A stretch of DNA of 7,659 nucleotides from Brevibacillus sp. Its GTDB lineage: Bacteria; Bacillota; Bacilli; Brevibacillales; Brevibacillaceae. Positions 1-6,097 of this stretch are shown one piece after another. Each line of letters begins with the position of its first letter. Positions within the stretch are counted from its first letter, which is position 1. The notes beneath the pieces were generated by a model, which saw only the letters and a program-made list of their open reading frames with translations, had not been told where the DNA came from and made no database searches. The stretch lies in NCBI GenBank assembly GCA_029240815.1, contig JARDZO010000264.1, positions 1 to 7,659 of the forward strand. The letters are read 5' to 3'. The position numbers and the translations under genes were made by a program.

Positions 1-108
1 GAGGAAATGATTGAACACAAACCGGCAGCATCCCATGGTTTTGTTGATGAGTGTGGCCTGTTCGGCTGTGGGATAGAGACGGAATTGGAATGCTTTGTAT
101 TGTCCCAT
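1..108 (-). CDS. tnpB: IS200/IS605-family TnpB (OrfB), N-terminal fragment running off the left edge
   Basis: Reading the minus strand from an ATG at 108-106 gives 36 uninterrupted residues to the window edge. They start [14 protein letters not shown] and continue with an [17 protein letters not shown] segment. This is the characteristic beginning of TnpB/OrfB proteins of IS200/IS605 elements: a short beta strand with FRLYPT, then the helix-turn-helix region with the GxCRFVxN motif. Family knowledge: TnpB is an RNA-guided DNA endonuclease related to Cas12 that helps the element persist; it is not the transposase itself. The RuvC and zinc-finger parts and the guide RNA would lie to the left, outside the window, so intactness cannot be judged. 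A strong Shine-Dalgarno sequence sits 6 nt upstream. The gene is divergent from the hydrolase-transporter operon. No tnpA is seen on this side. Confidence 0.88.
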   Translation of the reverse strand, partial: MGQYKAFQFRLYPTAEQATLINKTMGCCRFVFNHFL

Positions 109-114
109 AGATTT

Positions 115-122
115 TCACCTCC
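115..122 (-). promoter_or_regulatory. Ribosome-binding site of tnpB
   Basis: Minus-strand GGAGGTGA lies 6 nt before the ATG at 108. It is a full match to the 16S rRNA anti-Shine-Dalgarno core and fixes the start of this short, edge-truncated gene. Confidence 0.85.
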
Positions 123-128
123 ATTCAC

Positions 129-140
129 AAACATACGTTC
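129..140 (-). promoter_or_regulatory. Possible LexA/DinR-like box in front of tnpB
   Basis: The minus strand reads GAACGTATGTTT at 140-129, matching the 12-nt core GAACRNRYGTTY of the Gram-positive LexA (DinR) operator. The flanking bases of the full 14-nt consensus (C on each side) do not match. It lies about 20 nt upstream of the tnpB start, where a bound repressor could block transcription. A single degenerate match can arise by chance, so this is only a candidate. Confidence 0.2.
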
Positions 141-173
141 CTATCCCTGGTTTACCATGTAATTCCAAAGATA

Positions 174-220
174 GCGACCATTCATCTCCCACTTTTAGAA
201 GATAGGAGTCATCTGGTCGC
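174..220. repeat. Inverted repeat in the divergent intergenic region, possible subterminal hairpin of the IS605-type left end
   Basis: GCGACCA at 174-180 and its exact complement TGGTCGC at 214-220 form 7 pairs. CTCC at 186-189 and GGAG at 205-208 can add an inner 4-bp stem across a symmetrical 5-by-5 internal loop. IS200/IS605 elements carry imperfect subterminal palindromes near both ends, and this one lies upstream of tnpB at a reasonable distance. It could instead be an operator for the operon that starts at 247. The long loop weakens both readings. Confidence 0.3.
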
Positions 221-226
221 ATAATG

Positions 227-231
227 ATAAA
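227..231 (-). other. Candidate IS605-type target (TTTAT) at the outer edge of the tnpB element
   Basis: On the minus strand TTTAT occurs just before the 174-220 inverted repeat, with five bases between them. IS200/IS605 elements insert 3' of a short T-rich tetra- or pentanucleotide, which also serves as the TnpB target-adjacent motif. If this is the target, the element tip is at 226 and the insertion lies directly against the ribosome-binding site of the hydrolase gene at 247. A T-rich pentamer is common by chance, so this rests on position only. Confidence 0.2.
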
Positions 232-246
232 GGAGAGTGAGACGGC

Positions 247-1056
247 ATGTCCTTTCAAATCGTGATGGCACAGCTGGGATCGACGGATGACAAGCAGGTG
301 AATTTGCAGAAAGCGGAAAAAGCCCTGCAGGATGCGACTGAAGTGTATGGGGCGGACCTGGTGGTCTTTCCAGAGGCGTATATGAGTTATTTCATCGTCG
401 GTACGCCGCGTGAAGTGAAGCTGAATGATGCGGAGGCGATAGACGGCCCGTTTGTGAGCGGAATGTGTGAGCTGGCAAGCAAATACGGTGTGTGGATCAT
501 CTTTGGCATGAGAGAAAGAACGGAAGACGCACAGGATGACAGAGTATACAACTCTGTCATCCTCGCAGATTCCTCTGGCCAAGTGGTGAGTTCTTACCGG
601 AAAACGCATTTGTACGATGCCTTTGGGGCAAAAGAATCGCTCGCGATTAAACCGGGTGACTCCTTGTTCGAGCCGGTCGATACGCCTTTTGGCAAAATTG
701 GATTGCTCGTCTGCTACGAGTTGCGCTTTCCGGAGATTTCCCGCTATCAGGCATTACACGGAGCAGATATTCTGGTTGTTCCATCTGGATGGGTGAAGGG
801 ACCTGTCAAGGAAAGGCATTGGGAGAGTCTGGTGACGGTTCGGGCATTGGAAAATACGGCGTACGTCGTAGCATGCAACCAGGTCAACGATCATTATATC
901 GGACAGAGCCTAGTGGTGGATCCGATGGGGGTCGTACTAGCTCGCGGGGCGGAGACAGAAGCGCTGATTCCTTGTCGAGTCGATCTGGCACGCGTGCAGG
1001 AAGTGCGGGAAAAGCTGCCTTCCCATTTGCACCGGCAGCCAGAATTGTACGTCTGA
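247..1056 (+). CDS. Carbon-nitrogen hydrolase, nitrilase superfamily (amidase type)
   Basis: A 269-residue protein with all nitrilase-superfamily landmarks. The catalytic glutamate is Glu43 in VVFPEAY, the lysine Lys119 in YRKTHLYD, and the nucleophile Cys156 in GLLVCYELRFPE. A second glutamate, Glu130, lies in the loop where a supporting glutamate usually sits. HWESLVTVRALEN and the C-terminal LPSHLHRQPELY resemble Nit1/Nit2-type amidases, and the length is normal for that branch. Such cytosolic enzymes hydrolyse linear amides, or N-carbamoyl compounds, to acid plus ammonia through a cysteine acyl-enzyme; true nitrile hydrolysis is less likely for this branch. No signal peptide is seen. ATG 247 follows AAGGAG (230-235) at a rather long 11-nt spacing. 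The gene is first of a six-gene unit and 50 nt from the permease gene, which suggests it acts on an imported compound. The exact substrate is unknown. Confidence 0.88.
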   Translation: MSFQIVMAQLGSTDDKQVNLQKAEKALQDATEVYGADLVVFPEAYMSYFIVGTPREVKLNDAEAIDGPFVSGMCELASKYGVWIIFGMRERTEDAQDDRVYNSVILADSSGQVVSSYRKTHLYDAFGAKESLAIKPGDSLFEPVDTPFGKIGLLVCYELRFPEISRYQALHGADILVVPSGWVKGPVKERHWESLVTVRALENTAYVVACNQVNDHYIGQSLVVDPMGVVLARGAETEALIPCRVDLARVQEVREKLPSHLHRQPELYV

Positions 1057-1092
1057 CGAACCGCTTTCCATAACGAGACCGAATCGAGAGAA

Positions 1093-1099
1093 AAGGAGG
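1093..1099 (+). promoter_or_regulatory. Ribosome-binding site deciding a TTG start
   Basis: AAGGAGG lies 7 nt before TTG 1107. It is the strongest Shine-Dalgarno sequence here and selects the TTG as the start of the first permease, with its expected N-terminal LGYIAKRLLQMIPT. Confidence 0.8.
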
Positions 1100-1106
1100 C
1101 GTCGAG

Positions 1107-2027
1107 TTGCTGGGATATATCGCAAAGCGTCTGTTGCAAATGATTCCAACCTTGATCGGTGTATCGATCCTCTGCTTTATCATCATTCATTCGGTGCCAG
1201 GGGATCCGGCCAATTTGATTGCAGGCGTAGATGCTACGGCAGATGAGATCCAGATCGTAAAGGAGCGCTTGGGACTCGACCGCCCCTTGTATGAACAGTA
1301 TGGGAGCTACGTCATGGGGCTGCTCCAGGGTGATCTGGGCAAATCATTGCGTTCAGACAGACCTGTGGCAGAAGAAATCTTGTCCCGGTTTCCGAGCACG
1401 ATCTTATTGACGATGCTTTCTGTCATCGTCATGGTCTTCGTCGGCCTTTTCGCAGGAATCATCTCTGCGATCAGGCCGAACAGCATGAGGGACAACGCGA
1501 CGATGATGGTTTCCCTGTTCGGGATATCGATGCCGGTATTCTGGTCCGGGATCATGCTGATTCTGGTTTTTTCCTATTACCTGCAATTGCTGCCTTCGGG
1601 AGGAAGTACGCAGTTCAAGCATTACATCCTTCCTGCACTCGCGCTGGGCTTGTCTTCCTCAGCCGTATTAGCCCGTTTGACGCGCTCCAGTATTTTGGAG
1701 GTGATTCATCAAGACTTTATCCGTACAGCACGTGCCAAAGGTGTCAGAGAAAAGCTGATCATCTACAAACATACGTTGAAAAATGCCTTAATTCCTATCA
1801 TCACCATCGTGGGTCTGGAATTCGGTCATTTGCTGGGCGGAGCGGTTCTGACGGAGACGGTTTTTTCGATGAATGGAATCGGGCGTTATATTATCCAATC
1901 GATCCAGTTTCGGGATTATCCGGCCATTCAGGGGAGCATCTTGTTCGTCGCTGCGATCTTCGTCATTGTGAATCTCGTAGTCGACCTATGCTACGGCGCG
2001 GTAGATCCTCGGATTCGATACGATTAG
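1107..2027 (+). CDS. Peptide/nickel-type ABC transporter permease, DppB/OppB family
   Basis: A 306-residue integral membrane protein, the usual DppB length. Hydrophobic segments are visible near residues 9-30, 98-121, 133-160, 172-190, 229-250 and 276-297, consistent with six transmembrane helices. The family hallmark GDLGKSLRSDRPV is at 75-87. The cytoplasmic EAA coupling loop is at about 203-236 (DFIRTARAKG...NALIPIITIVG), where the ATPases dock. It should form the inner-membrane channel together with the downstream DppC-like subunit. The TTG start is supported by AAGGAGG at 7 nt and by homologous N-termini beginning close to the first helix. Only 15 nt separate it from the next gene. Family membership is secure, but substrate (dipeptide, oligopeptide, nickel, glutathione or other) cannot be read from the permease. 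Confidence 0.93.
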   Translation: MLGYIAKRLLQMIPTLIGVSILCFIIIHSVPGDPANLIAGVDATADEIQIVKERLGLDRPLYEQYGSYVMGLLQGDLGKSLRSDRPVAEEILSRFPSTILLTMLSVIVMVFVGLFAGIISAIRPNSMRDNATMMVSLFGISMPVFWSGIMLILVFSYYLQLLPSGGSTQFKHYILPALALGLSSSAVLARLTRSSILEVIHQDFIRTARAKGVREKLIIYKHTLKNALIPIITIVGLEFGHLLGGAVLTETVFSMNGIGRYIIQSIQFRDYPAIQGSILFVAAIFVIVNLVVDLCYGAVDPRIRYD

Positions 2028-2042
2028 AAGGGGGCGAAAGCG

Positions 2043-2945
2043 ATGAGCGACACGGAAGTAAGCGTACAGGTGGGCTCCCATACGGCAGAATTGTCCTATC
2101 AGCGGCGCTCGCCATGGGCAACCATGATGCGCAGATTTCGAAAAAACAAGCGAGCTTTGGTAGGTTTTTGGATGGTCGTCATCTTTGTCGGCATTGCCGT
2201 TTTTGCGCAAGGGATCGCTCCTTATGACCCGATCGAACAAGACATGAATGTGATCCTGCAGCCCCCTTCCGCCGATCATCCTTTTGGGACGGATGAATAC
2301 GGACGAGATATTTTGTCCCGGATTATTTACGGTTCACAAATCTCGTTGATGATCGGGATTGTAGGTGTCTTGATTTCGGTCGTCGTCGGTGTAGGGTTAG
2401 GAACGATCTCTGGCTATTTTGGAGGCAGGACGGACATGTTCATCATGAGGATCATGGATATTTTTATGGCATTTCCCAGTTTCCTGCTGGCGTTGGCTAT
2501 TGTCAGCGTACTAGGTCCTGGGATGGTGAACGTCATGATCGCGATCGGGATTTTCTCAGTGCCGACTTTTGCCAGGATTTCCCGGAGTGCTGTCATCTCT
2601 GTAAAAAACAAGGAGTTTATCGAAGCGGCCAAGTCGATGGGCGCCAGCCATGCCCGGGTGATCTTCAAGCATGTGCTTCCAAACAGTGTTGCCCCGATTA
2701 TCGTCTTGTCTACCATGCGTATTGCTACGGCAATCCTCACCGCTTCCGGACTTAGTTTCCTCGGGATGGGGGCGCAACCGCCGACACCGGAATGGGGAGC
2801 GATGCTCAGTACAGGCAGAGAGTATTTGCGGACGGCTCCGCATGTGAGTACGATACCGGGATTGGCGATTATGTTTATGGTGCTCGCATTTAATATGCTG
2901 GGAGACGGTTTGCGAGACGCGCTGGATCCGAAGATGAAGCTGTGA
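2043..2945 (+). CDS. Peptide/nickel-type ABC transporter permease, DppC/OppC family
   Basis: A 300-residue partner permease. Residues about 24-75 form the OppC N-terminal domain, with a first helix near 38-58 followed by APYDPIEQD. The signature HPFGTDEYGRDILSRIIYG is at 79-97. Further hydrophobic stretches lie near 100-124, 138-157, 160-176, 214-235 and 271-286. The EAA coupling loop is at 191-222 (EFIEAAKSMGASHARVIFKH followed by VLPN). The C-terminus LGDGLRDALDPKMK is typical. ATG 2043 has AAGGGGG (2028-2034) 8 nt upstream, starting at the base after the preceding stop codon. The tight spacing on both sides indicates a co-transcribed pair making one heterodimeric channel. Nothing in it looks truncated or degenerate. 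Confidence 0.93.
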   Translation: MSDTEVSVQVGSHTAELSYQRRSPWATMMRRFRKNKRALVGFWMVVIFVGIAVFAQGIAPYDPIEQDMNVILQPPSADHPFGTDEYGRDILSRIIYGSQISLMIGIVGVLISVVVGVGLGTISGYFGGRTDMFIMRIMDIFMAFPSFLLALAIVSVLGPGMVNVMIAIGIFSVPTFARISRSAVISVKNKEFIEAAKSMGASHARVIFKHVLPNSVAPIIVLSTMRIATAILTASGLSFLGMGAQPPTPEWGAMLSTGREYLRTAPHVSTIPGLAIMFMVLAFNMLGDGLRDALDPKMKL

Positions 2946-2947
2946 GG

Positions 2948-2954
2948 AAGGGGG
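2948..2954 (+). promoter_or_regulatory. Ribosome-binding site deciding a TTG start
   Basis: AAGGGGG lies 7 nt before TTG 2962, just after the preceding stop codon (2943-2945). It supports the TTG as the start of the DppD-like ATPase. Confidence 0.75.
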
Positions 2955-2961
2955 ATAAGCA

Positions 2962-3960
2962 TTGGAGCGCAAACTGCTCGAGATCAAAGGACTGAAGACG
3001 TACTTTTATACGGACGAAGGAGTAGTGGCGGCGGTTGATGGTGTGGATATCAACATTCGCGAAGGTGAGACGGTAGGGATCGTCGGAGAGTCCGGCTCCG
3101 GTAAAAGTGTAACCTCTTTAACTGCAATGCGGCTAACCCCCGGCAAGGTAGTAGATGGCTCTATAACGTTTGACGGCAAAGACATCCTGGCGATGTCGGA
3201 AGAGCAAATGAGAGAGATCCGGGGAAACCAGATGGCGATGATTTTTCAAGAACCGATGACCTCTCTGAATCCTGTCTTCACCATAGGAGATCAGATCGGG
3301 GAAGCCGTCCGCATCCACAGGAACTACAGCAAAGCGCAAGCCAGAGCTCGGGCCGTGGAGATGCTCAAGCTGGTAGGAATTCCGAGAGCGGAACAAATCG
3401 TTGATGAATATCCGCATCGCTTGTCGGGGGGGATGCGGCAACGGGTGATGATAGCCATGGCGATGGCTTGCGATCCGAAGCTCCTGATTGCCGATGAACC
3501 GACGACAGCTCTGGACGTGACCATTCAGGCGCAAATCCTGGACCTCATGAGCGAGCTGAAATCCACGAAGGGAACAGCGATTCTGCTCATTACACACGAC
3601 TTGGGCGTAGTAGCGGAGATGTGCGACCGGGTAGTTGTCATGTACGACGGAAAAGTGGTGGAGGAGAGTGACGTCATCACCCTTTTCACCCATCCAAGGC
3701 ACCCGTACACGCAAGGTCTGATGAAGTCCATGCCGACGCTCGATTCGGAAGAGAAACGACTGTACTCCATCAAAGGAAGTGTACCTGCCCAAGGCAGCTT
3801 GCGAAACGGATGCAGCTTTGCCCCACGTTGTGAATACGCGATGGATATTTGTCGCGACCAGTCACCTCGATTGGAAGAACTCGAGCTGGGCCATTTCAGC
3901 AGATGCTGGCTCCATGCATCCACCGAGGGGAGGATAGGCCATGAGACAGCCATTAATTGA
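2962..3960 (+). CDS. Peptide/nickel-type ABC transporter ATP-binding protein, DppD/OppD family
   Basis: A 332-residue ABC ATPase with a complete motif set: Walker A GESGSGKS at 42-49, Q-loop Gln96 in IFQEPMTSLNP, signature LSGGMRQR at 154-161, Walker B LLIADEP at 174-180 with catalytic Glu179, and H-loop His212. The C-terminal oligopeptide-transporter extension (about 232-320) has HPRHPYTQGL and cysteines Cys284, Cys290, Cys297 and Cys315, the spacing associated with a [4Fe-4S] cluster in Opp/Dpp ATPases. It should drive import by ATP hydrolysis as a heterodimer with the next gene product. The TTG start is supported by its ribosome-binding site and by the normal N-terminus ERKLLEIKGLKTYF. The 3' end overlaps the next gene by 20 nt, implying translational coupling and fixed stoichiometry. 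Confidence 0.94.
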   Translation: MERKLLEIKGLKTYFYTDEGVVAAVDGVDINIREGETVGIVGESGSGKSVTSLTAMRLTPGKVVDGSITFDGKDILAMSEEQMREIRGNQMAMIFQEPMTSLNPVFTIGDQIGEAVRIHRNYSKAQARARAVEMLKLVGIPRAEQIVDEYPHRLSGGMRQRVMIAMAMACDPKLLIADEPTTALDVTIQAQILDLMSELKSTKGTAILLITHDLGVVAEMCDRVVVMYDGKVVEESDVITLFTHPRHPYTQGLMKSMPTLDSEEKRLYSIKGSVPAQGSLRNGCSFAPRCEYAMDICRDQSPRLEELELGHFSRCWLHASTEGRIGHETAIN

Positions 3961-4906
3961 AGTTGCGAATTTAAAGAAGTATTTCCCGATTAAAAAGGGG
4001 ATTTTCAGCCGAACCGCAGGATATGTAAAGGCGGTCGATGGCTTGGATTTTTCCATTTACAAAGGGGAGACTCTCGGATTAGTAGGAGAAAGCGGCTGCG
4101 GCAAATCGACTACAGGTAGAGTGCTCCTGCAACTGCTTGAGCCGACAGAGGGTGAAGTCAAATACGAGGGAAGAAACCTGGTAGGCATGAATACAGGGGA
4201 GCTGCGAAAACTGCGGAGGGATATGCAGATGGTTTTTCAGGATCCGTATGCTTCCCTCGATCCGCGACTGACGGTTGGCGATATTATCGCGGAGCCGCTG
4301 GAGATTCATCAGATTGCCCGGGGAAAGGAAAAAGACAGGCGAATCGATGAACTGCTGAATGTCGTCGGACTGAGCAGCTACCATGCCAAGCGGTACGGTC
4401 ACGAATTCAGCGGCGGTCAACGCCAAAGGATCGGGATTGCTCGTGCACTGGCCCTCCATCCAAAGCTGATCGTTGCTGACGAGCCGGTATCAGCACTGGA
4501 TGTGTCCATTCAATCGCAAGTGATCAATCTGATGCAAGACTTGCAGGAACAATTCGACTTGACCTACTTGTTTATCGCCCATGATCTCAGTGTGGTGAAG
4601 CATATCAGCAACCGGATCGGCGTGATGTACTTGGGGAGAATCGTTGAGCTGGCAGACAAGCGTGAGCTGTTCGATTCCCCGATGCATCCGTATACGAAAG
4701 CCCTGCTCTCGGCCGTGCCCACCCCCAATCCGCTAGTTAAGAAAGAGAGGATTGTCCTGCGTGGAGACGTGCCGAGCCCAGCGAATCCGCCTTCGGGATG
4801 CACTTTCCATCCACGTTGCCCGGATTGCATGGACATCTGCCAAACGGTAAAGCCCGTCTTTACAAACAGGGATGGTCGCTATATCGCCTGTCACTTGTAC
4901 GAATAG
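3941..4906 (+). CDS. Peptide/nickel-type ABC transporter ATP-binding protein, DppF/OppF family
   Basis: A 321-residue second ATPase. Walker A is GESGCGKS at 49-56, Q-loop Gln100 in VFQDPYASLDPR, signature FSGGQRQR at 156-163, Walker B LIVADEP at 176-182 with Glu181, and H-loop His214. The N-terminal LIEVANLKKYFPIKKG and the insertion before the first strand (FSRTAGYVKAVDG) are typical of DppF/OppF rather than DppD. The C-terminal oligopeptide extension has Cys287, Cys293, Cys300 and Cys317 in the four-cysteine pattern, plus an extra Cys296. ATG 3941 is preceded by GGGGAGG (3927-3933) at 7 nt, inside the end of the upstream ATPase gene. Both ATPases look catalytically complete. Substrate specificity is normally set by the binding protein, which is not present here. 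Confidence 0.94.
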   Translation: MRQPLIEVANLKKYFPIKKGIFSRTAGYVKAVDGLDFSIYKGETLGLVGESGCGKSTTGRVLLQLLEPTEGEVKYEGRNLVGMNTGELRKLRRDMQMVFQDPYASLDPRLTVGDIIAEPLEIHQIARGKEKDRRIDELLNVVGLSSYHAKRYGHEFSGGQRQRIGIARALALHPKLIVADEPVSALDVSIQSQVINLMQDLQEQFDLTYLFIAHDLSVVKHISNRIGVMYLGRIVELADKRELFDSPMHPYTKALLSAVPTPNPLVKKERIVLRGDVPSPANPPSGCTFHPRCPDCMDICQTVKPVFTNRDGRYIACHLYE

Positions 4907-4922
4907 AAGCGTGCGCCAATTC

Positions 4923-4931
4923 AAAAGGGGG
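4923..4931 (+). promoter_or_regulatory. Ribosome-binding site deciding the creatininase-family start
   Basis: AAAAGGGGG lies 7 nt before ATG 4939. The reading frame is open upstream as far as 4798, inside the ATPase gene, but no comparable site is found there and the upstream residues do not resemble the family, so 4939 is the start. Confidence 0.75.
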
Positions 4932-4938
4932 ATATGGG

Positions 4939-5688
4939 ATGATAGTTGCTACGAATCGCATGAAAGAGATGAGCTGGACGACGTTTGTGGAGCGAAAAAA
5001 AGGGACGGACCTGGTCATCATTCCGACAGGTGCATGCGAAGTATACGGTCCTCATTTACCGATGGGCTCGGATATGCTGGTCGCAACCAAAATCGCAGAG
5101 CTGGTTGCCGAGCGAGTGCAGGCCATCATCGGTCCGACCTTGGAGGTGGGAGATTCGTCGGCGCTCGATGACTTTCCAGGGACCATTACCATAACGCCGG
5201 ATAGCTTTAGGGCTTATCTCAAAGATGTGGTAGACAGCCTGGTCAAATGGGGATTCAAAAACTTTCTGTTTATCAACGGGCATGCAGGGAACGTAGCGAT
5301 GGTGAACCACGTTTCTCAGACTTTGAGGCAGCGGCCGGAGATTCGTTGCGCGCAGATTGACTGCTGGCGCTTTATCAAGTCGCAGGATCAGGGCATCGTA
5401 GAGTCGGGAGAGGTGGCGCATGGCCATGCCGGGGAAGCGGGAACGTCCGTCTTGCTTTACCTATATCCGGAGCTTGTCGATCTGGGGCAGGCTGTAGACG
5501 AAGTACCCAAGCAAAAGGATTTGTACCCTGATGTCATCAAATACGCGCGGTATGCTACCAAAACAGACTCGGGTACGATCGGATATCCGAGTATGGCGAG
5601 TCGGGAAAAAGGTGAGGCGCTGGTGCAGCGGTCCGTCGATCGCATAGCTCACTTTCTGAATGAAACGTGGAATATCTCTACTAAATGA
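4939..5688 (+). CDS. Creatininase-family amidohydrolase
   Basis: A 249-residue protein with the three landmarks of the creatininase/ArfB/MftE family: IPTGACEVYGPHLPMGSD at 28-45, NGHAGN at 113-118, and HAGEAGTS at 163-170. Candidate metal ligands are Glu34, Asp45, His115 and Glu166. The family contains metal-dependent amidohydrolases that open cyclic or formyl amides, such as creatinine to creatine, and members that cleave peptide C-termini. The usual EQHGPH motif reads EVYGPH here, so the common metal-ligand histidine at position 36 is tyrosine. Glu122 of true creatininase is also absent, as in many family members with NGHGGN-type motifs. The enzyme is probably not creatininase itself. The gene is last in the operon, 32 nt after the ATPase, and ends just before a terminator. 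It probably acts on the imported compound together with the first gene's hydrolase. Confidence 0.88.
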   Translation: MIVATNRMKEMSWTTFVERKKGTDLVIIPTGACEVYGPHLPMGSDMLVATKIAELVAERVQAIIGPTLEVGDSSALDDFPGTITITPDSFRAYLKDVVDSLVKWGFKNFLFINGHAGNVAMVNHVSQTLRQRPEIRCAQIDCWRFIKSQDQGIVESGEVAHGHAGEAGTSVLLYLYPELVDLGQAVDEVPKQKDLYPDVIKYARYATKTDSGTIGYPSMASREKGEALVQRSVDRIAHFLNETWNISTK

Positions 5689-5691
5689 AGC

Positions 5692-5740
5692 ATAGAAAAA
5701 AGAAGCCAACCCTTCCAAAGCGGAAGTGATTGGCTTTTTC
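5692..5740 (+). terminator. Rho-independent terminator of the hydrolase-transporter operon (repeat copy 1)
   Basis: Starting 3 nt after the creatininase-family stop codon, a stem of 5704-5716 against 5722-5735 with loop AAAGC is followed by a T run (5735-5739). A-tracts on the left make it potentially bidirectional. One C-A mismatch (5710/5729) and a one-base bulge at T5727 interrupt the stem. The whole 49-bp unit recurs at 6206-6254 with a single difference. Confidence 0.9.
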
Positions 5741-5812
5741 GTGCCACAGGGCGACCAATTCGGAACGAAATGCACGTACTTCTCGACGACTCCAAATCAA
5801 AGATGTATTATT

Positions 5813-6097
5813 TCAAAATTTATGTCCACTTCTCCTTTTTGTGCCCTTCCTTGTTCCTTCCCACAAAAGAAGACGATAAGTTTTTCTTAAATGCTTAGAT
5901 GCTCCACATACGTTGTCCCATTGTTTTGTGCCGCAATTGGAACAGCGATACCTCCGGCGTTCTACTTGGACTATTACGGTATGGTTGTTGATGTAATCTT
6001 GATAGAGATGAATTCTTTTTTCATCCTTATGAAATTTCGCACAACCGCAAGAATGGCATTGCGAGGGGGGGACAAGCTGGGGGATTGGAACCTCCAA
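5813..6097 (-). pseudogene. ISL3-like transposase remnant, N-terminal zinc-ribbon part
   Basis: Ninety-four residues are readable from a TTG at 6097. Cys14-x2-Cys17 and Cys52-x2-Cys55 frame a region with HLYQDYINNHTVIVQVERRR and YRCSNCG, the layout of the zinc-binding domain at the start of ISL3-family transposases (CxxC, a strand with a basic end, then RRYxCxxCG). A full ISL3 transposase is about 400 residues or more; the helix-turn-helix and DDE catalytic domain are missing. The reading ends in a basic tail and a TGA at 5815-5813. The frame stays open upstream of 6097 to about 6148 without an ATG. AAGGAG lies 11 nt upstream of the TTG and also directly abuts an out-of-frame ATG at 6108, so a small frameshift near the start is possible. 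Family assignment is by motif only. A small stand-alone zinc-ribbon protein is less likely. Confidence 0.5.

Noticed and set aside
194..225. Possible sigma-A promoter for the operon (TTTAGA or TTAGAA with CATAAT)
   Set aside because: CATAAT at 220-225 is an acceptable -10 sequence, but no -35 sequence is found at a spacing near 17; the available match is 19-20 nt away and weak. No sigma-54 element is present either.
115..609. Open frame of 164 residues on the minus strand overlapping the intergenic region and the hydrolase gene
   Set aside because: It runs antisense through the clear catalytic region of the nitrilase-type gene, has no family resemblance, and covers the tnpB leader. It is a shadow frame.
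3133..3792. Open frame of 219 residues on the minus strand inside the DppD-like gene
   Set aside because: It is antisense to Walker A, signature and Walker B motifs, with no ribosome-binding site or domain.
4798..4938. Upstream extension of the creatininase-family frame into the ATPase gene
   Set aside because: The extra 47 residues overlap the conserved ATPase C-terminus in another frame and do not resemble the family; AAAAGGGGG directly before ATG 4939 marks the true start.
5741..5812. Possible continuation of the transposase remnant beyond its stop codon
   Set aside because: The same minus-strand frame stays open after the TGA at 5815-5813, but the residues show no DDE motif or other resemblance to ISL3 transposases and run on through the terminator into the antisense of the creatininase-family gene.
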